From Flavobacterium johnsoniae (GTDB lineage Bacteria; Bacteroidota; Bacteroidia; Flavobacteriales; Flavobacteriaceae): a stretch of 64,000 nt of DNA. The translations under genes were made by a program, and so were the position numbers. Every line of letters starts with the position of its first letter. Position 1 is the first letter of the stretch. Location of the stretch: positions 5,260,537 through 5,324,536 of the forward strand of contig NZ_CP103794.1 in the NCBI RefSeq assembly GCF_030388325.1, in the 5' to 3' direction. Positions 35,215-42,978 of the stretch are shown here, one piece after another. Under the pieces are notes generated by a model. The model did not search any database and was not told where the DNA came from. It was given only the letters and a program-made list of their open reading frames with translations.

Positions 35215-36051
35215 ATGGAAAAATTCACCTTAGAAATATTATTTCAAATCATCGGAATCGGTTCGGCATCAGGATTATTTTATAATAATGATGCACTTTA
35301 TGTAATTGGCGACAATAGCGGATTCTTATACGAATACAATATGCAAAATCAGCAATTGAACCAACACGCTTTAATTGACAACCCGACGCAAAATATTCCG
35401 AAAAACCTAAAACCAGATTTTGAATCGATTACACATCATAACGATACACTTTATGTTTTTGGTTCCGGTTCAACCGAAAACAGAAACAAAATGATTGAGT
35501 TTGATTTAAAGTCAAAAACCGTTTCAAAGAAAAATAATCTAGTCGATTTATACGCTTTAATGCAAAGTTTTGGCGAAATAAAACCAGAAGATTTCAATTT
35601 GGAAGGCGCAATTTTCGATGGAGAAAACTGGTATTTATTCAATCGCGGAAATGGCGTTTCTAACAAAAACACGATTTTTACCATTCATGCCAAAAAATTA
35701 GACGAAGAATTTGCTTTGATTTCTGTCAATTACAAACTGCCAAAAATAAAAGGCGTTCGTTCTAGTTTTACTGATGCCGTTTTAGTAGATGACAAAATCT
35801 ATTTTCTTTCCACTGCCGAAGATACCAAATCGACTTATGACGATGGCGAAATCTTAGGAAGTTTTATCGGTAGAATTGATCTTAAAACCATGAAAATCGA
35901 TTTTACGCAAAAAATCACTGCAACCAATAAATTTGAAGGTTTGACTTTCTACAAAAAAGAAAACAATAAAATTGAGTTTTTACTTTGCGAGGATAATGAT
36001 ACGGAAGTTTTAGAAACTAAGATTTATAAGTTAACATTACCTATTAAATAA
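35215..36051 (+). CDS. Beta-propeller-like protein (DUF6929 type), unknown function
   Basis: 278 residues without a signal peptide. Blade-like repeats: SASGLFYNNDALYVIGDNSGFLYEYN, DFESITHHNDTLYVFGSGSTENR, and SFTDAVLVDDKIYFLSTAEDTKSTYDDGEILGSFIGRID. SxxSGLxxxxxxLYVIGDN at the start is a familiar opening of Flavobacteriaceae DUF6929 proteins; this link is from memory. Possibly cytoplasmic. Function unknown. Confidence 0.78.
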   Translation: MEKFTLEILFQIIGIGSASGLFYNNDALYVIGDNSGFLYEYNMQNQQLNQHALIDNPTQNIPKNLKPDFESITHHNDTLYVFGSGSTENRNKMIEFDLKSKTVSKKNNLVDLYALMQSFGEIKPEDFNLEGAIFDGENWYLFNRGNGVSNKNTIFTIHAKKLDEEFALISVNYKLPKIKGVRSSFTDAVLVDDKIYFLSTAEDTKSTYDDGEILGSFIGRIDLKTMKIDFTQKITATNKFEGLTFYKKENNKIEFLLCEDNDTEVLETKIYKLTLPIK

Positions 36052-36057
36052 ACCTTT

Positions 36058-36216
36058 AGTGAATCTTTGTGTTTTCTTTTGAGAATCTTTGCGATAAAGC
36101 TATTACACAAAGATTCCCAAAGATTTTCGCAGAGAAACACAAAAGTTTTCGATTACAATATTAACGCAGAAAACCTTTGCAACTTTGAACCTTTGCAACT
36201 CTGAACCTTAAAAAAA
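36058..36216. repeat. Degenerate AATCTTTGCG / GAACCTTTGCAACT words
   Basis: AATCTTTGTG, AATCTTTGCG and CACAAAGATTCC, AAAGATTTTCGC form a loose inverted array, followed by CCTTTGCAACTTTGAA twice. A worn member of the CGCAAAG family. Confidence 0.55.
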
Positions 36217-36239
36217 AATATTTTTTTCACAACCATCCC

Positions 36240-36267
36240 AACCTTTTTATCTTTTTATCTCTCTATA
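36240..36267 (+). promoter_or_regulatory. Candidate ECF-type promoter of the sigma-factor operon
   Basis: AACC at 36240-36243 and TCTATA at 36262-36267, 18 bp apart. No TAnnTTTG is near. AAC-type -35 motifs are the usual mark of ECF sigma promoters, so the gene at 36285 may be autoregulated. Confidence 0.4.
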
Positions 36268-36284
36268 TAAGAAAGACAACAATT

Positions 36285-36821
36285 GTGATAAACGAGACTC
36301 AAATAGCAAACTGTAAAAAAATGCACCGCGACGCCCAGCGCGAGGTGTACGAATACATGGCGCCTAAGTTGTACCGCCTTTGCAAAAGATATTTAAAAAA
36401 GGAAGAAGAAATAGAAGAAGCTTTGGCTGATGCTTTCTTCACTATTTTCACCAAACTAGATCAGTTAAAAGAAGCGTATGCTTTTGAAGCTTGGGCAAAA
36501 AGAATAACGGTTAATCATTGTTTGGCAACGATTAGAAAAGCAACCAACTTCAATATGTATCTCGACGACGTGAAACTGCTTTCGCAACCTTCTGTCGACG
36601 AACTAAATACGTTAGAAGAAGAAGATTTACTTAATTTATTAAACCACATTCCTGACGGCTGTAAAACTGTTTTTAATCTTTTTGTTATTGAAGGTTACGG
36701 ACATAAAGAAATAGCCGAAATGCTGAAGATCTCCGAAGGCACCTCAAAATCACAATTGAATGCCGCTAAGACCAAACTGAAAGAACTGGTTAATAAACTG
36801 TTTTATCAAAAAGCAAAATAG
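36285..36821 (+). CDS. ECF RNA polymerase sigma factor
   Basis: 178 residues from a GTG start. Region 2: DAQREVYEYMAPKLYRLCKRYLKKEEEIEEALADAFFTIFTKL, containing the core-binding and -10 parts; region 4: LLNLLNHIPDGCKTVFNLFVIEGYGHKEIAEMLKISEGTSKSQLNAAK, a helix-turn-helix for the -35. No other domains. The next gene starts 2 bp after its stop and encodes a single-pass membrane protein, the normal place for the anti-sigma factor. A member of the Bacteroidota family of ECFs that share operons with plug-bearing proteins. Confidence 0.95.
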   Translation: MINETQIANCKKMHRDAQREVYEYMAPKLYRLCKRYLKKEEEIEEALADAFFTIFTKLDQLKEAYAFEAWAKRITVNHCLATIRKATNFNMYLDDVKLLSQPSVDELNTLEEEDLLNLLNHIPDGCKTVFNLFVIEGYGHKEIAEMLKISEGTSKSQLNAAKTKLKELVNKLFYQKAK

Positions 36822-36823
36822 TC

Positions 36824-37798
36824 ATGGACAATCAAGATAAATTATTCGATAAAATAAAACAAGCTTCGCAAAATGCGGAGTTTAAAGACTTTCCCGGAAT
36901 GGAAAAAGTCTGGTCGCGCGTTGAAGAAAAACTAGACAAAAAAGAAGATAAAAAAACAATCGCTTTATGGAAAAAAATTGCTGTTGCCGCTTCTCTTCTA
37001 TTATTAATTTCTTTAGGTTTTCAGTTTTTAGATTCCAATAAAGAAGTGACAAATGAAACTCCGAAAGTAGTAATTCAGGAAACAGAGAAAGAACAATTTC
37101 AAAAACCGATTTTAGATCAAAAAAATACAATTCCTTCATCAGGTTCTGGAATTGTTTCGAATGAAGAAGCAGTTAAAATTTTAGAAAAAAACAGCAAAAA
37201 TAAAGATAGAGTCGCTATTCAAGAAACTAGTGCACCAAATGCAGAATTGGTTCAATCAATATCAAATCCAGCAATTGTTTCAGATGCCGTGGTTTCTGCA
37301 AATGCACCGCTCAGAAGTGAAAGTTATGATGAAGAAGATAATAACAACATCATTTCCAAAAAAGAAATCGGATCAGAATCGGGTTACTTAAGAAAAGCTG
37401 AAAAAGAATCTGCACGTGTTGCTTTTGCTGATAAAAGTGCGCAAAAAGCTAAAAAAAGTACTCCTTTGGTCATTCTTAACGGAAGAGCAATGGCGCATAG
37501 CGATGACGCAAAAAGAGATAAAATGATACAAGGTGAAATCTCGAATTTAGAACCTGAAAATGTCGATTCATTAATGGTTTTAGATGAGCCTTTATACATT
37601 ATTGACGGCATTTATTATTCTGAAAATGATTTATTCGGAAAGAATCCGACGAGTCCGTATGCGCCTTTAGATCGACAAGAAATAAAAACCATAACCATTT
37701 TGCAAGACCTTGAAGCTACTGAAAAATATGGCGAAAAAGGAAAAAAAGGAGTTGTAATTATTACCACCAAAAACGGAAAACCAGCTCCGAAAAAATAA
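36824..37798 (+). CDS. Membrane anti-sigma-like protein with a periplasmic plug-like domain
   Basis: 324 residues. N-terminal cytoplasmic charged part with FPGMEKVWSRVEEKL, one membrane helix near 52-66, and a long low-complexity periplasmic linker rich in Ser, Asn and Glu (about 75-200). The end holds two TonB-receptor-plug-like strand units: TPLVILNGRAM...PENVDSLMVL, then EPLYIIDGIYY...IKTITILQDLEATEKYGEKG-KGVVIITTKNG (residues 255-317). No FecR domain is evident. By position and topology it should hold the sigma factor at the membrane. Inference: a plug unit could take signals from a partner carrying the same fold. Confidence 0.82.
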   Translation: MDNQDKLFDKIKQASQNAEFKDFPGMEKVWSRVEEKLDKKEDKKTIALWKKIAVAASLLLLISLGFQFLDSNKEVTNETPKVVIQETEKEQFQKPILDQKNTIPSSGSGIVSNEEAVKILEKNSKNKDRVAIQETSAPNAELVQSISNPAIVSDAVVSANAPLRSESYDEEDNNNIISKKEIGSESGYLRKAEKESARVAFADKSAQKAKKSTPLVILNGRAMAHSDDAKRDKMIQGEISNLEPENVDSLMVLDEPLYIIDGIYYSENDLFGKNPTSPYAPLDRQEIKTITILQDLEATEKYGEKGKKGVVIITTKNGKPAPKK

Positions 37799-37812
37799 TC
37801 ACATCACAACAA

Positions 37813-37845
37813 AACTTTGTCAAAGTTTAAAACTTTGACAAAGTT
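37813..37845. repeat. Near-perfect 33-bp palindrome AACTTTGTCAAAGTTT
   Basis: Arms 37813-37828 and 37830-37845 are 16-bp perfect complements around one base. A shorter relative with the TTTGTCAAAG/CTTTGACAAA core is at 42258-42288. It may attenuate transcription between the anti-sigma gene and the plug-vWA gene. Confidence 0.9.
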
Positions 37846-37877
37846 AAATCTCAACATTAATCTTAAAACTTATTATC

Positions 37878-40043
37878 ATGAAAAGTCTAAAACTTATTTC
37901 ATCAGCCATTGCTATGCTTATATGTTTCGTAAGTATGGCGCAAGAAAGAACTATTTCTGGAATCGTTTCAGACGAAACAAAACAACCGCTGCCAGGTGTA
38001 AATGTTTTCAATCAGACAGCAAAAACTACAGCTGCTACTAATTTTGATGGACAATACAGCATTCAGGCTAAAAAAGGCGATCTTTTGGTCTTTACTTTTA
38101 TCGGTTACAATTCCCAAAGACAATATGTACAAGATTCTAATATCATTAATATAAAAATGCATTCCGATCAACAAACTTTAAACGAAGTTGTAGTTGTAGG
38201 TTATGGAAGAAGTAATTCTGAATATGAAGACAGAAGTTATGCACGTGCCGAAAGAAGAAAAGAAAAAAAAGAGGCTTCAAAAGCACTTCAAGGAAAAGTA
38301 GCGGGAATTCAAGTTTCTAATAATATTGCCTATGCTCCGATGCCAAGTCAGAATATAGCCATACGCGGAATTGCAACTGTTTCGCCAAAAAATGAACCTT
38401 TATATATTATTGATGGAGTTCCTGCAAAAGCCAATCAAATGGCAAAAATTAATCCGAATGATATTGATAATGTTTCTGTTTTAAAAGATCAGGCGGCGAC
38501 TTCGGTATACGGAAATAAAGCTTCAAATGGCGTTGTGGTAATTTCGACTAAAAATGAACTTTACAAAAATCTTTCGGAAAAGGAATTAGACAAAAAATTA
38601 AATATTATGCCAATTCCAACAGAACCAACGCAGGAAGATTATGATGCATTTGTAGAAAATGCTTTCGAAAGTCCTAAGACAGCGCCACTTTCTACTTTTT
38701 CTATAGATGTTGACAATGCTTCTTACACCAATATAAGACGTTTTTTAAACAACGGACAGCAAGTTCCAAAAGATGCCGTTCGTGTAGAAGAAATGGTGAA
38801 TTTCTTTAAATACACTTATCCACAGCCAAAAAATGAACATCCGTTTTCTATTAATACAGAAGTGAGCGATTCACCTTGGAATTCAAATAACAAAATTTTG
38901 AAAATCGGTTTACAAGGAAAAAACATTCCGACTGAAGATTTACCGGCTTCAAATCTTGTTTTTCTGATTGATGTTTCGGGTTCTATGAGCGATATGAACA
39001 AATTGCCTTTATTAAAACAATCTTTGAAAATTTTGGTGAATGAATTACGAGCGAAAGACAAAGTGGCAATTGTAGTGTATGCAGGCGCAGCAGGAATGGT
39101 TTTACCTCCAACTTCTGGCGATGAGAAAAAAACAATTATCGATGCTTTAGATAAATTACAATCTGGCGGAAGTACGGCTGGCGGCGCAGGAATAGAATTG
39201 GCTTATAAAACAGCTACAGAAAATTTCATCAAAGAAGGAAACAATCGTGTAATTCTTGCAACCGACGGCGATTTTAACGTAGGAAGTTCTTCTAATTCTG
39301 ATATGGAAAAACTGATTGAAGAAAAAAGAAAAACAGGCGTTTTCTTAACTTGTTTAGGCTACGGAATGGGAAATTACAAAGACAGCAAAATGGAAATCTT
39401 AGCCGATAAAGGAAACGGAAATTATGCTTATATCGACAACATTCAAGAAGCGAATCGTTTTTTAGGAAAAGAATTTAAAGGTTCGATGTTTGCTATCGCG
39501 AAAGATGTAAAAATCCAGATCGAATTTAATCCAAAACAAGTGCAATCGTATCGTTTAATTGGGTATGAAAACAGAAAATTGCGTCCAGAAGATTTTAAAA
39601 ATGATGCCATTGATGCGGGAGAATTAGGAAGCAATCATACCGTTACGGCTTTGTATGAAATTATTCCGACTGGCGTAAAAAGCGATTATTTGACTGCACA
39701 GCCAGATGATTTAAAATACACTAAAACAGAAACCAATTCTAACAATTACACCAACGAATTGGCAACGATACAATTCCGCTATAAAAAACCTGACGGCGAA
39801 AAAAGCATTGAAATGGTTCAGGTTATTGAAAACAAATCGGTTGTTTTAAACAAAGCAAGTGACGACATGAAATTTAGCTCTGCTGTAGCTTGGTTCGGAT
39901 TGAAATTGAGAGATTCAAAATTAATCGCCGGCAAATCTTCTGAAGAAATTGTGAAATTAGCGAAACAAGGAAATTCAAATGACAGCGAAGGTTATAAAGC
40001 GGAGTTTATTCGTTTAGTTGAAACTTCAAAGCAGTACAATTAA
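37878..40043 (+). CDS. Plug-vWA protein: CarboxypepD_reg-like + SusC plug + von Willebrand A
   Basis: 721 residues with a signal peptide (to about 22). Residues 23-95: carboxypeptidase-regulatory-like (ISGIVSDETKQPLPGVNVFN). 100-226: a complete SusC-type plug, with LNEVVVVGYG (101-110), LQGKVAGIQV, IAIRGIATVSPKNEPLYIIDGVPA, VLKDQAATSVYGNKASNGVVVISTK. Instead of a beta-barrel comes a linker and a YfbK-like vWA module: FSIDVDNASYTNIRRFLNNGQ, then MIDAS DVSGSMS at 365 and ATDGDFNVG; a DUF3520-like tail ends the protein. vWA domains bind metal and protein ligands. Downstream of the sigma/anti-sigma pair by 79 bp with a palindrome between. Confidence 0.88.
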   Translation: MKSLKLISSAIAMLICFVSMAQERTISGIVSDETKQPLPGVNVFNQTAKTTAATNFDGQYSIQAKKGDLLVFTFIGYNSQRQYVQDSNIINIKMHSDQQTLNEVVVVGYGRSNSEYEDRSYARAERRKEKKEASKALQGKVAGIQVSNNIAYAPMPSQNIAIRGIATVSPKNEPLYIIDGVPAKANQMAKINPNDIDNVSVLKDQAATSVYGNKASNGVVVISTKNELYKNLSEKELDKKLNIMPIPTEPTQEDYDAFVENAFESPKTAPLSTFSIDVDNASYTNIRRFLNNGQQVPKDAVRVEEMVNFFKYTYPQPKNEHPFSINTEVSDSPWNSNNKILKIGLQGKNIPTEDLPASNLVFLIDVSGSMSDMNKLPLLKQSLKILVNELRAKDKVAIVVYAGAAGMVLPPTSGDEKKTIIDALDKLQSGGSTAGGAGIELAYKTATENFIKEGNNRVILATDGDFNVGSSSNSDMEKLIEEKRKTGVFLTCLGYGMGNYKDSKMEILADKGNGNYAYIDNIQEANRFLGKEFKGSMFAIAKDVKIQIEFNPKQVQSYRLIGYENRKLRPEDFKNDAIDAGELGSNHTVTALYEIIPTGVKSDYLTAQPDDLKYTKTETNSNNYTNELATIQFRYKKPDGEKSIEMVQVIENKSVVLNKASDDMKFSSAVAWFGLKLRDSKLIAGKSSEEIVKLAKQGNSNDSEGYKAEFIRLVETSKQYN

Positions 40044-40082
40044 TAAAAATTATATTACATTTGAAAACCAATTTTAAAAACA

Positions 40083-40784
40083 ATGAAACATCTATTTTTT
40101 GCGTTATTAGCATTCATCACTATTAATTCTTTTTCTCAAACAAAAATTTCAACAGACAAACCTTTTATTGATGTTTCTGGACTAGCCGATACATTAGTCG
40201 TTCCAAATAAAATCTGGATTAATGTGTTGCTAAGCGAAAAAGACTCAAAAGGAAAAAAATCTGTTGAAGATTTAGAAAACGAGATGATTTTAAAACTAAA
40301 AGAAATTGGCATTAACACAGAAAAAGACGTTAGTGTAAATGATATGTCAAGCAATTTCAAAAATTATATATTTAAACAAAATGATATTTTCAAATCAAAA
40401 TCTTACTTTATTTTGGTTAAAAATGCGTCTGAAACTGCCAAAGTTTTTATTGGATTAGAAAAAATTGGCATTTCGAATGTTCGTATTGATAAAATTGAAC
40501 ATACTGACGAGAGAAAGATTAAACTTTTGATTAATGGAAAAGCGATATTAAATGCAAAAAAAACTGCTGAAAGTTTTACAAAACCATTAAACCAAAAGGT
40601 TGGAACCGCTCTTCAAATTACTAATAATGAAAGTATCAGTCCTTCTCGAGCAATGATGAATGAAGTAGTCGTAGTTGGATACGGAAAAAGTAAATCTTCA
40701 AATGACAATAATATCGAACCAAGTGTTGAATTTGAAAAAATAAAAATATCCAGTTTCGTTCAGGTAAGATTTCTTATAGAATAA
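40083..40784 (+). CDS. SIMPL (DUF541)-domain exported protein carrying a NEVVVVGYG motif
   Basis: 233 residues with a signal peptide (MKHLFFALLAFITINSFSQ). FIDVSGLADTLVVPNKIWINVLLSEKDS to LQITNNESI is a SIMPL/DUF541 fold, as in periplasmic YggE-like proteins of oxidative-stress and envelope settings. Residues 193-201 are MNEVVVVGYGKSKSSNDNN, the same NEVVVVGYG as in the preceding plug-vWA protein, inside a loop before the last SIMPL strands. Synonymous codons differ at 7 of 9 positions between the two genes, so the match is not a recent DNA copy. 39 bp after the plug-vWA gene, likely one operon. Confidence 0.83.
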   Translation: MKHLFFALLAFITINSFSQTKISTDKPFIDVSGLADTLVVPNKIWINVLLSEKDSKGKKSVEDLENEMILKLKEIGINTEKDVSVNDMSSNFKNYIFKQNDIFKSKSYFILVKNASETAKVFIGLEKIGISNVRIDKIEHTDERKIKLLINGKAILNAKKTAESFTKPLNQKVGTALQITNNESISPSRAMMNEVVVVGYGKSKSSNDNNIEPSVEFEKIKISSFVQVRFLIE

Positions 40785-40824
40785 ATTTTAATAAACTCAT
40801 ATAAATTAATTACACGCAAAATTC

Positions 40825-41412
40825 ATGAATCCCATTTTAAGCCAAAATCTATTTTTAGTAAAAGAACATGTCGGAATGTTTAAAGCTGCAAACAATTACG
40901 ACATTTACAATCCAGAAACCAATCAAATTATTATGAATTGCCGAGAAAATAATCTTGGTTTTTTCACCAAAATACTTCGTTTTACCGATTATAAAAGAGC
41001 GACTCCATTTAACGTTGAAATTACAACTGCTTCTGGCGAAAAGTTAATTACTGTGAGAAGAGGCGTTGCAATTTTCAGATCGACTGTTGAAGTTTTAGAC
41101 GAGAAAGATCGTTTGGTTGGAACATTCAAACAAAAATTCTTTTCTATTGGAGGAAAGTTTGACATTCTGGATAAAAATGAAAGACCAGTTGCAACGTTAC
41201 AAGGAAAATGGACGGGTTGGGATTTTAAATTCTCTCACGAGAACAAACAATTGGCTCAAGTAAGCAAAAAATGGGCTGGATTAGGAAAAGAGTTTTTCAC
41301 AAGTGCAGACAATTATGTTCTTCAAATTGAAGATACAGTCGCTGCTGATAGTCCGTTGAGACAATTGATTTTAGGAGCCGTAATGTGTATTGACATGGTT
41401 CTGAAAGAATAA
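40825..41412 (+). CDS. Phospholipid scramblase / LURP-one-related (tubby-like) protein
   Basis: 195 residues beginning MNPILSQNLFLVKEHVGMFKAANNYDIYNPETNQIIMNCRENNLG. The pattern of strands and the central LDEKDRLVGTFKQKFFSIGGKFDILDKNERPVATLQGKWTGWDFKFSHENKQLAQVSKKWAG is the tubby-like 12-stranded barrel of the scramblase/LOR group. Such bacterial proteins are cytoplasmic or membrane-edge and bind lipids; activity is not settled. No signal peptide. It starts 40 bp after the SIMPL gene and may extend that operon or be separate. Confidence 0.85.
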   Translation: MNPILSQNLFLVKEHVGMFKAANNYDIYNPETNQIIMNCRENNLGFFTKILRFTDYKRATPFNVEITTASGEKLITVRRGVAIFRSTVEVLDEKDRLVGTFKQKFFSIGGKFDILDKNERPVATLQGKWTGWDFKFSHENKQLAQVSKKWAGLGKEFFTSADNYVLQIEDTVAADSPLRQLILGAVMCIDMVLKE

Positions 41413-41448
41413 CAAAAAGTTGTTAAACTTAGATTAAGAATATATTTT

Positions 41449-41505
41449 AAAGCATCATTTTAGTTTTCAAAATCTTATTTTTGTAAGACTTAAAAATGAT
41501 GCTTT
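41449..41505. terminator. 13-bp stem whose 31-nt loop holds a promoter
   Basis: AAAGCATCATTTT (41449-41461) pairs exactly with AAAATGATGCTTT (41493-41505), followed by TT. The loop contains TATTTTTG at 41476-41483. It can end the upstream transcript and start the next one. Confidence 0.75.
41476..41483 (+). promoter_or_regulatory. TAnnTTTG -7 element for the SDR gene, inside a hairpin loop
   Basis: TATTTTTG followed by TAAGAC; start codon at 41528, giving a leader of roughly 40 nt that keeps only the right arm of the hairpin. Confidence 0.6.
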
Positions 41506-41527
41506 TTGCATTTCTAAAATTACAATC

Positions 41528-42244
41528 ATGACCGACTTAAAAAATAAAAATGCCTTTATTACAGGCGCTGGAAAAGGAATAGGAAAAGCTGTAGCAATTG
41601 CTTTGGCAAAAGAGGGAGTAAACCTTATTTTAGTTTCAAGAACTCAAAAAGATATCGAACTATTGGCTGAAGAAACTGCTAAATTTGGTGTAAAAACTTT
41701 GGCTTTGTCTGCCGATGTTTCGGACATCAATTCTATAAATTCGGCCACAGAAAAAGCTTTAGCTGAATTTAAACATATCGATATTTTAATCAATAGCGCC
41801 GGAATTGCTTCTTTTGGAAAATTCTTAGAACTAGAGCCAGAAGCTTGGGAAAGAATTATTCAGGTAAATTTAATGGGAACGTATTTCACAACTCGCGCGA
41901 TTATCCCAAATATGATCGAAAGACAAACGGGAGATATTATCAATATTTCTTCAACTGCTGGATTAAACGGAAACGCTTTGACAAGTGCTTACAGCGCTTC
42001 AAAATTTGCTGTTTTAGGTTTAACCGATTCTTTGATGCAGGAAATGAGAAAACACAATATTCGTGTTACGGCTTTAACGCCAAGTACAGTAGCAACTGAC
42101 ATGGCAAAAGACTTGAACTTGACTGACGGAAATCCAGAAAAAGTAATGCAGTCTGAAGATATGGCAGATTTAATTATTGCACAATTAAAATTAAACCGAA
42201 GAGTTTTTATTAAAAACAGCAGCATTTGGTCTACTAATCCTTAA
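41528..42244 (+). CDS. Short-chain dehydrogenase, FabG-like (3-ketoacyl reductase type)
   Basis: 238 residues. Cofactor motif [16 protein letters not shown] (TGxxxGxG), [11 protein letters not shown] (NAG), catalytic Ser in [10 protein letters not shown] and [10 protein letters not shown] (YxxxK). Classical SDR that uses NADP(H); the cofactor Arg in VSRTQKD supports NADPH. Closest to 3-oxoacyl-ACP reductases of the YdfG/FabG type, but no acyl carrier or fatty-acid genes surround it, so the true substrate is uncertain. Confidence 0.9.
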   Translation: MTDLKNKNAFITGAGKGIGKAVAIALAKEGVNLILVSRTQKDIELLAEETAKFGVKTLALSADVSDINSINSATEKALAEFKHIDILINSAGIASFGKFLELEPEAWERIIQVNLMGTYFTTRAIIPNMIERQTGDIINISSTAGLNGNALTSAYSASKFAVLGLTDSLMQEMRKHNIRVTALTPSTVATDMAKDLNLTDGNPEKVMQSEDMADLIIAQLKLNRRVFIKNSSIWSTNP

Positions 42245-42257
42245 AACACCTTTAGAA

Positions 42258-42288
42258 ATTTTGTCAAAGCTTAAAACTTTGACAAAAT
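42258..42288. repeat. TTTGTCAAAG...CTTTGACAAA hairpin
   Basis: 12-bp perfect arms (42258-42269, 42277-42288) with a 7-nt loop; same core as the palindrome at 37813-37845. Confidence 0.85.
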
Positions 42289-42311
42289 TATATAAACAAA
42301 AACACAATAAT

Positions 42312-42824
42312 ATGGAACAATATTTAAGACAATTGGTCGAAATAGAGTTTCAGGATAAGAAGCAAATTTTCTCAGGATTTCTTATTGACTATTCTGATGA
42401 TTGGATTTTACTTCGAAATAATCCTGTAGATTTTGTTTTGGATGGTTTTGTTATTCTACGAAATAAAAATATTGAAGCAGTAAACCGTGATCACGATTTG
42501 GCTTTTACAGAAAAAGTAATTCGAATGAAAGGTTTGAAAATAAATTCTGAAGACATTATTCCGATTAAAGATTTAGCATCAATCATTAAATTTATTTCGG
42601 AGAAATATGGCATTTTTCAAATTGCTAAAAAATCATCAAAATCTGCTTATTTAGGCAAGTTAATAGAATTGAATAACGAAGAATTGACAATCGATTTTTT
42701 AGATACACGCGGTCAATTTGGAGGAGAATTAGCTTTTAATCCAGAAAAAATTCGAGTTATAGAATTTGATACTGATTATATTAATTCTTTGAAATTGGTT
42801 GTTTCTGAAGATCAGAAGAAATAG
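42312..42824 (+). CDS. Conserved hypothetical protein, possible RNA-chaperone-like beta fold
   Basis: 170 residues from the ATG at 42312; the frame is open upstream through the hairpin at 42258, which makes the longer form unlikely. Two similar beta-rich halves: LRQLVEIEFQDKKQIFSGFLIDYSDDWILLRNNPVDFVLDGFVILRNKNI and KSAYLGKLIELNNEELTIDFLDTRGQFGGELAFNPEKIRVIEFDTDY, each like an Sm/LSm-type small barrel. This twofold pattern is my reading; I know no function. Terminator follows. Confidence 0.75.
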   Translation: MEQYLRQLVEIEFQDKKQIFSGFLIDYSDDWILLRNNPVDFVLDGFVILRNKNIEAVNRDHDLAFTEKVIRMKGLKINSEDIIPIKDLASIIKFISEKYGIFQIAKKSSKSAYLGKLIELNNEELTIDFLDTRGQFGGELAFNPEKIRVIEFDTDYINSLKLVVSEDQKK

Positions 42825-42830
42825 TTATAA

Positions 42831-42858
42831 AAAAAGCCCTTTTAATAAAGGGCTTTTC
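42831..42858 (+). terminator. Intrinsic terminator
   Basis: AAAAGCCCTTT pairs with AAAGGGCTTTT around a short loop, then T-rich. Ends the 42312 gene. Confidence 0.88.
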
Positions 42859-42865
42859 TGTTTTT

Positions 42866-42971
42866 TGTCATTTCGACCGAAGGGAGAAATCACACTAGTA
42901 ATTCCGTATGCTATAATTGTCAATCTTTGTAGAGTTTCGAGTGAGATTCCTCGTTCCTCGGAATGACAAAC
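42866..42971. repeat. Composite repeat: two different family halves joined
   Basis: TTGTCATTTCGACCGAAGGG at the left and GAGATTCCTCGTTCCTCGGAATGACAA at the right. Only the outer 8 bases pair. The right half matches the 28758 family; the left half is another family. Confidence 0.7.
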
Positions 42972-42978
42972 TTTACGT

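Noticed and set aside
41845..42099. Small open frame inside the SDR gene
   Set aside because: Shadow of the SDR in another frame; residues are Asn/Lys/Tyr/Cys-rich with no start signals.
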